Shown: positions 43,391-55,869, counted from the first letter of the stretch. The stretch is DNA of 64,000 nucleotides from Ascaphus truei (GCA_036426205.1 CM071573.1:71673240-71737239); one strand, 5' to 3'. Numbers and translations are program-made. Notes: generated by a model not told the origin, from the letters alone.

Positions 43391-44854
43391 ATATATAGTA
43401 AGCACGCACTCCCCAAAAATCCTACACAGCACCCCAACTCCCCCCCCACTATCAGAAATAACTAAATGGATAACCCTTGAGGGCTTATGTCACGTACAGC
43501 ACCCTGCTAGCATGCAACCTGCATACGGGACAAGAGTTAATTCTCACGCCTGCAAGCGTTCCCACTTTTCACCTCTGCAAAGGTCCGTCAAATGGACAAT
43601 ATCTCCTCTACAGGATCAATACACAACTCGCAAGCTGCCCCACCCTTCACCTCCACAAAGGTCCCTCAAATGAGTTGTCTTTCCTCAATTCGTCCCAATA
43701 TACCACCGCCACGAACAGCACACAAGTGAGCACGTGACTTAGATATAAACCAGGGTTAATACACACGGCTACTTTAGCCAACCCACCTTTCTCCTCTGCA
43801 AGGAACCAGTGAGTTAATGTTAACCCCTACTCAATTGCAAATAATATCTATCCACTGCCACCACCTGAGGGTACGCTGATATTATAAGAGATGTCAGATT
43901 ATTATTTGCCAGAGGCCCCAGGTCCCTGTTTATTATAGGAAAAACTATGCACTTTAACACACCAAAATCAGTTGTAGCCAAATGTGTCCTAACACTTTAA
44001 TACTCTCCCCAGATCGTGCAATAGTTCATTCAGAGCCCAAAGCATTACTTATTAAATGTTTTAATATATATAAAAATACAGTGCTTAGGTTACAGAAAAA
44101 GAATTACGAAAAACATACAGTTAAAATAAAATGCAGAACAGCTTCTCAAAATAAAAATGGTAAACATAAAAGAAAACCTATACATTATCAAATGCCATAG
44201 ATTTTCCCCCAGAGAGGTCACTGATAAGAGACAATGAAATATCCTGTATCTGCTCTCAAATACACCTCTGTAGACATCTCATCTTGCTCAGACTTTTAAA
44301 AATGATTTTCCATTGAACACAACCTAAATCCAGCCCCTGTCGTAAATTAGCTGTGAGATTGACAATTTTGCGACAGAGTAAAAAAACTCCCACCAAATGA
44401 CGTTTAGCTAAAGGCTGCCATATCTAAATATACTCTTAACTTTACTTCTGTAATACTTACACACACGTGAGACGCATCAATGTATTCAGGCACTCACGGC
44501 GGACACAATGAGACTAAATGCGAACAGCGTAATCCTAAAATTAAGAGAAATATTAATATCTGTCTCTTAGTAACTGCTAGACCTGACATGTCTGTAATCA
44601 TTATGTACAACTCGGTTCAACAGATACACACGCGTAATTTTTAGCATGTTCAGCAGATGACGTCACATGATATTCTTATATTTAATAAGGTCCCTCTTGG
44701 TTTGATACCTTCTGTAGCCACGCCCGTGGCCATCCATACACCCCCCCCCCCCCGCCGAGAAATATTTTGAAGCTCACTCCAAGGTGACCATGTTTACAGA
44801 AAGTTGTCACATGGGGCAATATTTTACACTCACGTCTCCAGAATCTGCCCTTAG
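43391..44854. other. No gene; weak tandem similarity at 43540-43680
   Basis: 'ttcacctctgcaaaggtcc' and 'ttcacctccacaaaggtcc' recur about 95 bp apart. Poly-C at 44739-44753. Otherwise no feature. Confidence 0.5.
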
Positions 44855-45459
44855 AGAAGGAGTGGCTCAGTGAGTAAAGACACTAACTGACATTGAGAGT
44901 TTGAAGCAGGGGAGCCTGGTTCAATTCCCTGTGACCTTGGGCAAGTCACTTTATCTCCCTGTGTCTCAGGCGCCAAAAAATAGATTGTAAGCTCCACGGG
45001 GCAGGGACCTCAGCCTGCAAAATGTCTCTTTAAAGCGCTAAGTACACTGGCGACACACTTTATTGAAGTGTGGCCAGTTCCACAAGCTGGGAGATTTCCC
45101 GGCTTGCAAGTGGCAGCCCCTCGGCGTGCCGCGCGTCTCCGATGCGCGGTCACGCGTCATCGGGTGCCTGCGCCCCCTGCATGCGCGTCCAGGGATCCCC
45201 GAGGGAGCCCTGGTGTCCCGCGGTGTGGGGGACGGCGGCAGGGGGTTCCGGGGGACCCAGCGGACCCGGCAGCGGTAGGGAGAGCGCCCCGATCGGAGGG
45301 CGCTCTTCCGCTGCTTTGGCGCGCGCCCGGCACCCTCCGGCGCGCGCCAGGATACTGCTGCGGCCGAGAACGGGCAAATGCTCGAATAAACTCAGCCGCA
45401 GCAGTAATACTAGCAGCGCTATACAAGAACATGCTATTATTATTATTATTATTATTATT
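44855..45459 (+). repeat. tRNA-derived SINE, type 1, interrupted
   Basis: The best copy of the family head: A-box-like 'gtggctcagtgagtaaag' (44862-44879) and B-box GGTTCAATTCC (44918-44928), then 'gaccttgggcaagtcacttt' and 'atagattgtaagctccacgg'. The body stops at 'aaagcgctaag' (45042) and resumes at 'caagaacatgctattatt' (45424), ending in an (ATT)n tail. A transposon occupies the gap. Confidence 0.85.
45045..45421. mobile_element. TA-target GC-rich element inside the SINE (377 bp)
   Basis: Flanked by TA at 45043-45044 and 45422-45423. The left end CACTGGCGACACACTTTATT matches the terminus at 54002-54025, and the right part 'ctcgaataaactcagccgc' is its inverted counterpart. The exact right boundary could be a few bases earlier. 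The interior is very GC-rich; the overlapping frames of 139 and 147 codons are composition effects. Confidence 0.65.
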
Positions 45460-45986
45460 TCGACTCTATCAGCCATATACAGGATAGGCACCCAACTTCA
45501 ATCAAGCCTTTGAAGCTAAGCACAAAGCTGGAAAAAGTCCTGACATGTTACAACCCCAACAGATGTTATTTTAAAATAAAACATTAACCCCTGATGCACC
45601 AGAGGAATTAAAATACCTAATATCTCATGACATTGTCATGACAGCTTAAATCTAAGGAGTCCTTGGTCCCCTTGTTGCACAAATTTAGCAGAATCCCAAA
45701 CAAGCAAAACACGATGGTAAAACATGTCCAAAAATAAGAACAGTCATTTAAAAGGAAAACAGGATCAATTATAGCGCAAAGACTGTTTAATAAATGTTTG
45801 TTTTATTACAATGAAGATAGTTGCAGTGCATATAGAAAAGATTGCAAAATTACATGCAGTAAAATAAAACCAGACAGTTTAATGAAATTAAAGGGTATAA
45901 ATCAGAAAACCTATAAGTTACCTAATAAAGCATTGTAAACAGGTTCCTCAGATACATTATAAAGCACCCCGAGGAGAAAATGCAAG

Positions 45987-46021
<35 letters not shown>

Positions 46022-47584
46022 AACACAAGTGTCGCTCCAAGATTAATCTAATTTGTAAGCCTCAGACATTAACTTTTTCCACCAACTCCTCTTGTCTTGT
46101 GCTAGAAACCCAGATCATGGCCTGTAGAGTCATCTGTCACTCAACAACTTTCCCAATAATTGTCATATTCATTTTATCAGCTGTATAATATCTGGAATAA
46201 AACTCCCAGTCATACAAACATGCATTATAATAAGCTTCTATGGACCTTGAGGGCGAAATGGATTACCTGCTGTTTGCCACAGTGGTGTCATGGTTCACAG
46301 ACTCCTGGGTGACACTGGTAGGTGTGGTACACAACTAATAATATGCACAAATGATTTAAATTCTCATTGGCCTGCAATCACAAAGATGTAACTGTTCTTT
46401 CCGTAATTTTTAGAACCTGGTCCTAATTAACTTTTATAACCGTCTTTGAAGTTTCACAACACCAAATGAGCCTCAGTACCAACATGGCACGTGCATTTAG
46501 GTATATAGAGTGAGCTCAAGCAAATATTTAGTGCCATTAGCATAGGCACTTGTTTAGCCTCATAACACATACACACATTTATTCTGCTGGTACATGCACC
46601 CAAACACAACCCCACAGTGATTTACTTTATTAAGCAGTGGAATGGAATAAATAGAAGTAACCGTGTTAGTCCAGTTGTAAAATAAATTAGTTCTACAGTA
46701 TTAAGTGATACTAAAGAACATACTGACAAAAATATTAACACCCTCACTGCCAGAGCAATGCAGTTCACATTTTGCAGGCTAACCTCTTGGTTACTTTACT
46801 ACATCAGGACACATGTAAAGGTTTGTAACACCCCTTAGTATACATGTACAGGTGCGCCGACGAGTATTCTAACACTTGCCTTAAACTTGCCTTGGAAAAT
46901 CTGGGGCTATAACCAACAAGATCCAGGTTCATGCTGCAAACATTTCAGTGACATTTCTGCAGAGACTAATGGCCCATCGGATTAACACAGCAGGGGTCCC
47001 TGTCCTGAGTAGCCTGGGACACAAGACAGCGAGGTGGCAGAGACTAAAAGGTGAGCAGGACGGCAATAGAGAGAGAGAACAGTGCAAGCTGTGGTACATA
47101 AAGTCAGAAAACAGCTGGTAGATCGCTCCTACAAACACATCAGTATCCCAAGTGTCCTGGGCACGACACCCATTGTAAAGTAACAGGCCTGCAACCATTT
47201 CAGCTCCATAACACTACAGAACCTCCAACATTGTGCTGGCACCTACAGTGGCCCTTTTAGTTAGCACACGGGCCACCGGGACTGAACAAGTGACTTTGCG
47301 GAACATTTGCACAGCGTGGTTTTCTGTTATACTGTACGTATATTGCCATAAGGGATGTCTGTGGTCTCCTGACATTGAAGGCCACTGCATGTAATTCCTG
47401 TGTCCCTACTTATAAAGTACTATTATTTATAAGCCACGTGTCCCACTGCGTTGACTGACTCCAGCCTGATTCTTGTCAGGCTGAATATTCTCTCTCAAGT
47501 ACAGGGGAGGTGGACTCGGGACCCTGCCCTAGTATATGCATATAAATACATGTAGGGAAATAAAAAGGGGTTACATGTGATTTC
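45460..47584. other. No gene; unique sequence with one CA tract
   Basis: A (CA)n tract at 45991-46019. 'aagtaaccgtgttagtccag' at 46654-46673 resembles the head of the 4.9-kb fold-back. No coding evidence. Confidence 0.55.
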
Positions 47585-47672
47585 TTCGACTGTCACTGAT
47601 TAAGCCACCTGTGCTGAAGCAGGGATATCCTGACTAACCTGACCTATGGGGGCACCTTGAGTTGAGAGCCCC
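47585..47672. mobile_element. hAT-like MITE, family A, right half
   Basis: 'gccacctgtgctgaagcagg', 'gatatcctgac', 'cctgacctatggg' and 'caccttgag' correspond to the right half of family A. Confidence 0.6.
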
Positions 47673-48241
47673 TGGAGTAACGTAAGAGCAACGGACCAAA
47701 TTCCAGGTACTGCGCCTGTGTAACGTTGCGCCAAACATTTACAGCATGAAGTTTGTGCGGCGGTGGCATTTGTTTATTTCCCAATTATTTATCAAATAAA
47801 TTGACAACTTGCAACCCTGGGAGGGATGAGGGAAAACGTCTCAAATGTCGTGAAGTGATGGACAACTTCAACATAGCTGTGAAGTCACAGCAACAATTGG
47901 CAACAAAATAGGATGAAAACACAAAGCAATCTTTAAAAAGCGCCCATGCATTATCAGCACAAGAATACAAAAAACACTATTTTTATCACCAGCAATCTGA
48001 GACTATGTGGCTGCATACCTGGAATGTCAGGCTGTGTGTGTACTTGGTTTTCACCACTTTAAATGATGTAAACAGGTCTAAAAAAAAACGAATGTACGTG
48101 CAGGAAATGAAATTTCTCGTACTGTGATTTTAGATGCAACAGGTGATAACTAATAAGAAAATGTGCTTTAAATATGTAGCAAAGTGGGCAGCTTAAACGT
48201 GATGGTGTTTGAAGAACCACACAATCCTTTAACAATTTTAA
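47673..48241. other. No feature seen
   Basis: AT-rich and apparently unique. Confidence 0.5.
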
Positions 48242-48476
48242 CAACCTGAAATATTATTAAATATCTTAACTATAAGACTATTAGGGGGCAATTGTTTATC
48301 TGCCAAAGCTTCCAATCGGTTCGCTTCAGCAGATACAGGGGCCTAAAGGGTTAAATTAAATGACCCCTTTTCAAGAGAATATTTGCACTGTATTTTTGTA
48401 ACATTGGAGGTAGCTTTGGGCATCTTTGTTTGTTTTTTGTTGTATACATTTATCCACGCCCACCAGCACTCCTTTT

Positions 48477-48564
<88 letters not shown>

Positions 48565-48975
48565 GTGGTAATGTTTGGGGTTTCTTAGAGCTTGTTGGGT
48601 ATCTGTGTGTTTATTAACTATGTGCAGCTGGTCTCAGCTGTTTTGGGAGGGTAGTGACCCCTCTCCCACAAGGTTTAAGCTCACCCCTTCCCACTTTCCA
48701 AGTTGGCAGGTCAGTTTCATTTTTCCAGGTTACGACAGATCCAATGTAGATCATTCTTCCTGTAATTATACAGGTAAATAACTCAGGGAGTGTTAGGACC
48801 TGCTAACGGTCATGCCTTGAAAGTGGCAGCAGGCTTAAGACGCTTTGGCCAAAGGGTTAAACTAAATGACCCTTCTTCAAGAGAATATATAGGTATTGCA
48901 CTGTGTATTTTTGTCACATTGGAACTGTGTATTTTTGTCACATTGGAAGTAGCTTTGGGCATCTTTGTTAGCTTC
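48242..48975 (+). repeat. Unclassified dispersed repeat D with internal direct duplication
   Basis: 48340-48425 ('gggttaaattaaatgacccc', 'tttggg catcttt' region) repeats at 48856-48970 with an offset of about 515 bp. Between them lie a CA tract and 'cagctggtctcagctgtttt', 'gtttaagctcaccccttccc', 'acgacagatccaatgta'. The same order recurs at 59690-60060. 'tgtatttttgtcacattgga' is duplicated back to back at 48903-48947. The class is unknown; an LTR is possible. Confidence 0.6.
48478..48561. repeat. (CA)n microsatellite, 84 bp
   Basis: A pure, uninterrupted CA tract, the cleanest in the window and likely polymorphic. Confidence 0.98.
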
Positions 48976-49112
48976 GATAAGATCACTGACATATCGCTTG
49001 GTGTAATGCGAGAGAGGATAAGTGCTGCCCAACAAGTAATAATATTAAGAGATGATACAATTACCGGTGCTCCCATCCATGAACGAAAGGCTGCATCCAA
49101 TCCACGGCATAC

Positions 49113-49321
49113 AAAGAGAAATGGAGGACAGGGCACACGGATTTGAAAATAGAAAATATTTATTTAAGGTAACACAACGTTTCGACCAACATGGTCTTTA
49201 TCAAGTGCAAAAAAAAGCAATTTTTGCACTTGATAAAGACCAAGTTGGTTGAAACGTCGTGTAAGCTTAAATAAATATTTTCTATTTTCAAATCCGTGTG
49301 CCCTGTCCTCCATTTCTCTTT
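49113..49321. repeat. Fold-back element, about 101-bp arms, CAACGTTT kernel
   Basis: The left arm (49113-49213) and right arm (49221-49321) are about 95 percent complementary with a loop under 10 bp. Each arm reads 'gagaaatggaggacagggca', 'cacggatttgaaaatag', 'acaacgtttcgaccaa', 'ctttatcaag'. A truncated family member is at 42075-42193. Confidence 0.93.
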
Positions 49322-49369
49322 ATATCGCTCGGTGTTACATGTTGTTACCTCACACTATGAAATTTGTGT

Positions 49370-50643
49370 AAAAAACGGTATTCAGTAATATTTATCGCTT
49401 GGTAGATACTGTTTAGTACAAAAATGCCATACCGGTCGACTTTTCAGTTTCTTTTTGAGCGATCTTACCGTGCGATCTCTCTGCAGTCTGTAACAACAGC
49501 GCCGAGAGAGAACTGCATCTCCCTACACAACTCTTACAGACCATCGCACTCTTTTTATTTTAGTTTTATTAACGCACTATTGAAGCAGGGGGTCTCCAGT
49601 GAGGGGAGGGAGACCCTCGTTATTGATCTTTTGGCTACTTGTCTATTATGACGGCCATTTGAGGGATATTGTTATTCCTAGACATATGTTTTATTAATGT
49701 GATTTTATTGTGTATTTATTTTGTTTTGAAAACAAATGGGCAACAGCACTATTAACCATATTTGGCTATTAGTGCTTTTGCCCATTTCTGTGTGGTATTG
49801 ATGGTAGAGGGGGTGGGTGAAGGAGGTAGTTGCCCCAGGGTGGGTGTTTAGGCCTTGCAGGAGCGGTTAACCCTTCCATTACCTTAGCACAGGTAACCGC
49901 TAAGGTAAGGGAGGGGTTAATCCCTCCCGGGTGGCCTGAAGACCCACCCCGGGGCAACTAAAAAGGTGGTATTTGGCTAGGGTGGCCAACCGGGTGGGTA
50001 GCGGAAGGGGTTAACCCCTTTATTACCTTAGCAGTTGTGACCACAAAGGTTAAGGAAGGGGTTAACTACTCCTACAACCCTCCCAGTAGGCCAAACCCCC
50101 CACTCTGGGGCAACTACAAGCTTCAACCACCCTTTCTACCACCAACAAACTGGGCACTGATATTGAACCCCTTCATTACCTTAGCAGTTAGCCACTAAGA
50201 TAATGAAGCGGACTGTAAATGTATTTCTATTACATAGGATTGAAGTAGGGGGTCCCCGGAGCTGAAATGAATGCGGATCAGCTCCGGAGACCCCCGGCTT
50301 CAATCCGATGCAGTAACCGTAATTTTTTCTCCTTGATATGCACATCGCGAATCCAATCTCGCCACCCTTTACGTGGCGAGATATGAATACACGGGTGTAA
50401 GCCTCGATGTGCATATCGAAGCTACCTGAATAGCAGTTACTGGCAAAAAAAAAGCGATTTTGGCCATTTTTTTGTGATTTGCATGGCTTGTCTGAGCGAG
50501 AGAGCGACTGCTACTTAAAAAGCCAGTCCCAAGCGATATGTCCACATTATCAACGCTCTCTGAATAGGTACAAATACAATATCGCTTGGTAAGCACACTG
50601 AAGAAGCTTTACGTTACTTATTGAAGCTACCTGAATAGGCCCC
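49370..50643. mobile_element. Harbinger-related block, left end not found
   Basis: The right end 'gaagctacctgaataggccc' (50624-50643) is of the GGGCCTATTCAG class. The interior has the modules of the 17.5-kb composite: 'cattaccttagcagttagcc', 'aggggttaacccctttatta', and inverted 'ggtccccggagctgaa' / 'cagctccggagacccccgg'. Subterminal 'gaagctacctgaatag' occurs twice. It is non-coding. Confidence 0.6.
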
Positions 50644-53324
50644 ACATAATTTAAATCCTAGTATTTACCCTTCATTTAAATTTCTTGTTTATCTGCTTTT
50701 TGTTACTATACTTTCGTATCCCTTTCTACTTTGATACAGGGCTACAAGGAAATGGTCTGCTATAAAGAGCCTATGATTAGGTCTTAGCATTTTCTCTTCT
50801 ATTCTCTTAATACTTCAAGTGGTATCAATGCCAGTCAGGCACAATTTATAGATGTCTAAATTGAGTTTTATCTGACAATGAAACAGCAATTTGAAGGTAT
50901 GAGGTCTGCTTGTCCAGCCTCCATATCTTGCAATGTGAAAATAATGTGTTACAAATCCAGTTGGCCCATGGGAAAATAGGTGTGTAACGAAATACACAGC
51001 CAGAAGGAACTCATTTGCGCACTGACAAAGGTTCTACATGTGGTCGACCTCTTAAGTATTAATGTTGATCCTCTTCAATGGGAAATCACATTCGATGACA
51101 GCCTTCTTAAAGAAATGAACCAGTATTTATATGATTTGGTGTTTTAAAAAAGTACATACAATGTATATTTTTCTTTCTTTGTTCCACATAGATGTGCTTC
51201 TGATTTTGAGACCCTAACAGCATCCAGAATGCCTGTCTCCATGAAGTTAACAACAATTAACCCTTTAGCTGGCATGCCTGGGACCCTTATGACATACCAT
51301 TGACGTGCTTTCCCCCCTAATTTTATTGGGGTACATCGTGTTCAATGCTCCATCAGACCCCCCCTCCCTCCATTCACATCACTGGGGGCCAGTGGCGACC
51401 ACGTGATTGCAACCCCAAAAGATAACGGGGTTGCTTGCGATCCCGGTCAATTGGACACCATACTATCATCACGCATTTGCAAGCAATGTGAACTTAAGCG
51501 AACATTGTCGGGAAAATGCAAACATTAAGAGAAAATTGCATATAATGTCGCGAAAAGCAACTTTGAAGACATTCCCACAACTCGAACCTCTAGTGATTTA
51601 CATGTGAAAATTTTATGAATGAATTCCATGATCCAGTCATATTGCACTTGACTTGGTAATCCAAATACTATTGTCTTGATGGTTTTTATGTTGTATATCT
51701 GTTCCCATCTATTTATCCATCTGTTCTGCCTTTAACTTCATTAGAACGCGAGGAAAGGGAGAGAAAAAACAATTTAAGTGGTTTCAGAATTACATACGGC
51801 AACCAGAAAGTAATCATCTGAGAAAAAATGTTAAAGATGGCATGAGTAATGTACACAAACAAGACTAAATGGTGTTTGCTTGACTGAAAAATCCATTGGT
51901 GACTAATTTCTTGTAAACAGAAGGCAATGTTAAAGCTGAGGGAAAATTTTTCCAACAAAGAGGAAGAATTGGCAGTATTTATGGATTGGAAAAGAGCTAC
52001 AGATTTGTCACCACTTAACTAATTACCCAGTGATTAAAACCAAAGGCAGTGGGATACTGTATGGAGTGGGGCATGGAAAAGCCTATTCATGTTGCATGTC
52101 ACTGATTTCACGTAGTTTTCAAGAGCATTATTCATCAAAAAGCAAACAAAAAAGTACTTGAGACACAAAAATGTATGATCCAAATTTTTTATACATGAAA
52201 GAATACATAAACCGAGCCAACTTTTGGTGCCAATGTGGACCATCTTCAGGGTCTGGGAGGTGTTTGCTTGGAAGGCACAAGAGAAACATTTTCTTCTAAC
52301 AATGGGTTTCATGGTCCCTTTTGTATCTTATTCATCATATAGAGCTCATGTGTCACATCTTCAGGCATCTGCAGGGAAATGAATGCAGTGATGATTAAGG
52401 GTTTGGAACACAAGCAAAGTAAACTCATTTTGGAATTTCTTATAATGAGCAAAGAGGGAGACTACTTTGATATGTTATATTTGTATGAAAGGTGTATATC
52501 AGGATAACCTCATATATGTTATTTTTATAAATAGAAATGATGATGTTATTATCTATTTAAACATTTGTTTTTGATTATGTCACATTTAGTATTTAAATGG
52601 GAAAAAGGTCTAATTTGCATAAGACATTTAAAAAAATAGATTTATGTATTGGCAAATAAATCTTCTCAAATAGATTCATATGGTCAAAAATTTTAACTCA
52701 TGTTGAACATGTTTTTTTTTTGAGGGCACATTTATTATTGAAGACTGGTCCACAGCAAGCAGAATTCCAAATCATCTCTAGAGGAATGATACAAATTAAA
52801 TCATTTTATGATTAAAATGGAAGATGTGAAATGTATTATGTTATTGCCTAGACATGCCATAATAATGCATCACCCAAAAACAATGAAACACCCCTTTCAA
52901 TAAAATAAATATTGTAGAGTAAATTACTATTTTTTTTATGGATTTTATCAAAAGTTGAGTCTCTCATGACTGTGAAGAACTTCATCCCTTTGTAAAATGA
53001 AGAAACAAATTAACACGATTTGATCAGCAAATAGGTAATGTTTCTATGTCCTCAGAATGATGGTGTTTTTGTAAAGTGTGAAAAACATAACAAGCAGAGA
53101 AATTGGACACAGACGTAGGAATCGTGCAGATTCTGTCAGCTCTTTGCCAGTTGTTGCAAACAAAATAAAAACATAGTTTTCAGAGAAATAACATTCAAAA
53201 GAACACCTCACCCACTTCATTGTGCTTTCGGAAGGAGGAGACATTAACAGCCCCCGCAAACACATATTGTTCCTAAAATGTTAAATCTTTGATATCTGAA
53301 GTAGGGATGAAATGCATATCACAC
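50644..53324. other. No gene; mostly unique AT-rich sequence
   Basis: A small GC-containing patch at 51250-51440 may be an old repeat. At 52211-52256 a single-arm relic of an AACnTTTnG module ('gagccaacttttggtgcc', 'gaccatcttcagggtctg') is present. No coding frame is supported. Confidence 0.55.
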
Positions 53325-53560
53325 TACTGCACCGACACACTTTATTCGAGCAAATACCCAGTATGTACCTGGCAGATACCTGGAATGCGCCGCTCCTCAC
53401 CTCTGACAAGCCCCGTTGCGTTTGCCTTCCCAGCCTGGGTTCATGCCTGGCTGACGGGCGGCTGATCTGTTAAATGATAATGATTAGGATTTAATAGGCT
53501 GCAATGCTTCGCGTGTCTACCAGATGGCATAAATTCATGAATTGTAATGCAGTATATATA
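53325..53560 (+). repeat. First copy of duplicated segment next to assembly gap
   Basis: It matches 53623-53858 essentially base for base with one noticed difference (C at 53455 versus T at 53753). It stops in a TA tract exactly where the N run starts. Confidence 0.9.
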
Positions 53561-53588
53561 NNNNNNNNNNNNNNNNNNNNNNNNNNNN
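53561..53588. other. Assembly gap (28 N)
   Basis: Unknown bases, placed within a TA microsatellite between the two copies of the duplicated segment. Thirty-four unmatched bases (53589-53622) follow before the second copy. Confidence 0.99.
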
Positions 53589-53624
53589 TAGCAGGGAGGC
53601 AGAGGCAGGGAGGCCCGATGTGTA

Positions 53625-54025
53625 CTGCACCGACACACTTTATTCGAGCAAATACCCAGTATGTACCTGGCAGATACCTGGAATGCGCCGCTCCTCACCT
53701 CTGACAAGCCCCGTTGCGTTTGCCTTCCCAGCCTGGGTTCATGCCTGGCTGATGGGCGGCTGATCTGTTAAATGATAATGATTAGGATTTAATAGGCTGC
53801 AATGCTTCGCGTGTCTACCAGATGGCATAAATTCATGAATTGTAATGCAGTATATATATATATATATACTGTGCAGTATTGCAGCCAGCGGGAATAAAAT
53901 GCTTCAATCCCTGCCTGGAAAATAACCCAATGCACTCGGGCAGAAAACAGTCACAAACCTCAATACACCCGGGTATACCCGAATTCGTGGGACTAGCCGA
54001 GCTCGAATAAAGTGTGTCGCCAGTG
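53625..54025. mobile_element. TA-target element, GACACACTTTATTCGAG ends (401 bp)
   Basis: The left end CTGCACCGACACACTTTATT and right end (read inward CACTGGCGACACACTTTATT) are inverted, with TA at both flanks (53623-53624 and 54026-54027). Inside are a small TA tract and 'gacgggcggctgatc'-type sequence. It is related to 45045-45421. The first duplicated segment repeats its left 236 bp. Confidence 0.7.
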
Positions 54026-54027
54026 TA

Positions 54028-55534
54028 TATGCCCAAGTAATCCCATACTATAGGATTGTGTTTATAACCAAGAGAAGTCCTAACTGGGAGCAGACACTAT
54101 AAGCAAACGAAAAGAACAATAGACTATCCATTGAATGGCAGCAGGCTTACCTTTGCTGATGCATCAACATATGCAAATGTAGACACATTCCCAATGTCTA
54201 AATGGTTAGCCAACTATTAAGTAAAGAGGGGGTGCTGTGGAAAAGATAATAAAGTCATGCTGGTTTGGCAGGCTCACCTGTAATGCTTTAAATTAAGGTA
54301 AGCTCCCCTTAGCCACTTGCCAATCAAATCTCTGATAGTGCTCACCCTACACTTAACCAACTACAGCGAGTAGAAAAATATAGTTTCTAACACACTGGGC
54401 TGTGGATACTTTTCCAGTTATGTGTACACCTGAAGTCAAATTAGCCCCTGTATCATATATTAGATTATTATACGTGTAAGTCTCTAGGCAGCAGCGAACA
54501 GGTGTCTATTAATGTAGCAAAGCAGAGGAGTAAACCTCAAAGCCCAACGCTACTAGCCTGGAAGACAGCGTGTATCACGCGCAAGCTGAATTAACCCCAA
54601 ACATACCGGAGACAAACCATGAGTGTATAAACGCTGTAGCTGTAATAAGGAAGTCCTTAGATCATGTCTATTAATTTGGTGCTATCATATGTATATAGCC
54701 AGCAAGTCACCCTACATTTGTTAATAATCTCCGAAGGTGCTGTGGGGAATGGTTTTTAATAAATAAAATCAGACAGCCACATTAGGTACGTGGCACAGAA
54801 CACCTTTCATCCCCTCTCACGCTACAAGTCAGACTCCAGAAGCAGGGAGCGAAATCAAGAATTGGTGCCGGGTCATTACTGATTGTCTGTGCTCCTTGGA
54901 ATGGGTTTAAATGGATTAGGAGTGACTGGTCTTCAGGGAAATTTTATTTTTCTTGCTCAGTGACAGAACACGAGGAGAATGAATTTAATTTAAATTTTCC
55001 ATAGACTCCTCAAGAAGGGATGGAGACTGCAAGATAGATAGGACTGATAAGAGGTTCGACACGTTAATTCCAATTTCAACACAATTTAATTCTCTTTAGA
55101 ATTAGACAAGTCCGCGTGTTTGAACAACGGATTATCTCGTTGACGCAGTAGCCAGGATTATAGCTACTCCAGTGTGTGGGTTTCTTTTGAATTTTTTGTA
55201 TTGATCAAGACACTGATTTGAAAATGATTGTCAGCCCAATGTGACATTACTCTTTTCCTGTATCTTAAGTACTAAATGTTTTGCTATAAGCTCTTTTGAG
55301 AATTAATTTATTATGCATTAGTTGTTTTACTATATGGAGCATGAGTACTTTGGCAAAGTGATATATAATATATTGTGATTTATTATTTCTTCAGTGAGTC
55401 ATTCTTACCAAAATAACTAACCTAAGATCAAAGAGCAAAACATTCACTAGGCTGTTACCACATGATAATGACACTTGCTGCTGCCATTTTGTAACTAAAA
55501 CACAGTAGGCCCCTCTTCAGTACTGTATGCTGTG
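54028..55534. other. No gene; mostly unique sequence
   Basis: No repeats recognised. 54830-55110 is non-repetitive with AT-core words ('tttaatttaaatt', 'gttaattcc') and is a conservation candidate. Confidence 0.5.
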
Positions 55535-55536
55535 TA

Positions 55537-55867
55537 CAGGAATAACCCGCATTAACGTACGCAATGGGTCCAGAGCATGTATGTAAAGCGAAAATGTACT
55601 TAAAGTGAAGCACTACTTTTTCCCACTTATTGATGCATGTACTGTACTGCAATTGTCATATACGTGCATAACTAATGTAAATAACGCATGTGTAACAGGC
55701 TCTATATTCTCCCCACTTGCGCACAGCTTCGGTACAGGTAGGGAGCCAGTATTGCTGTTCAGGAGGTGCTGACAGGTGCATGCGTGAGCTGCCGTTTGCC
55801 TATTGGGCGCTATGTACTTACTCGCGAGTGTACTTAAATTGAGTGTCCTTAAACCGGGGTGGGCCTA
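55537..55867. mobile_element. TA-target (pogo/Tigger-like) MITE, 331 bp
   Basis: The ends CAGGAATAACCCGCATTAACG and, read inward, TAGGCCCACCCCGGTTTAAGG align with several mismatches. TA lies at 55535-55536 and 55868-55869. The subterminal 'gtacgcaatgggtccagag' and 'gtacttaaa' repeats resemble Tigger-derived MITEs. No transposase. Confidence 0.6.
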
Positions 55868-55869
55868 TA

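Noticed and set aside
44862..44930. Possible tRNA gene from A and B boxes
   Set aside because: The boxes belong to a SINE head repeated at 14.2 and 17.2 kb; acceptor and anticodon stems cannot be formed.
45063..45513. Overlapping 139- and 147-codon plus frames and minus counterparts
   Set aside because: They lie in a very GC-rich transposon insert where stops are rare in all frames, and no domain is seen.
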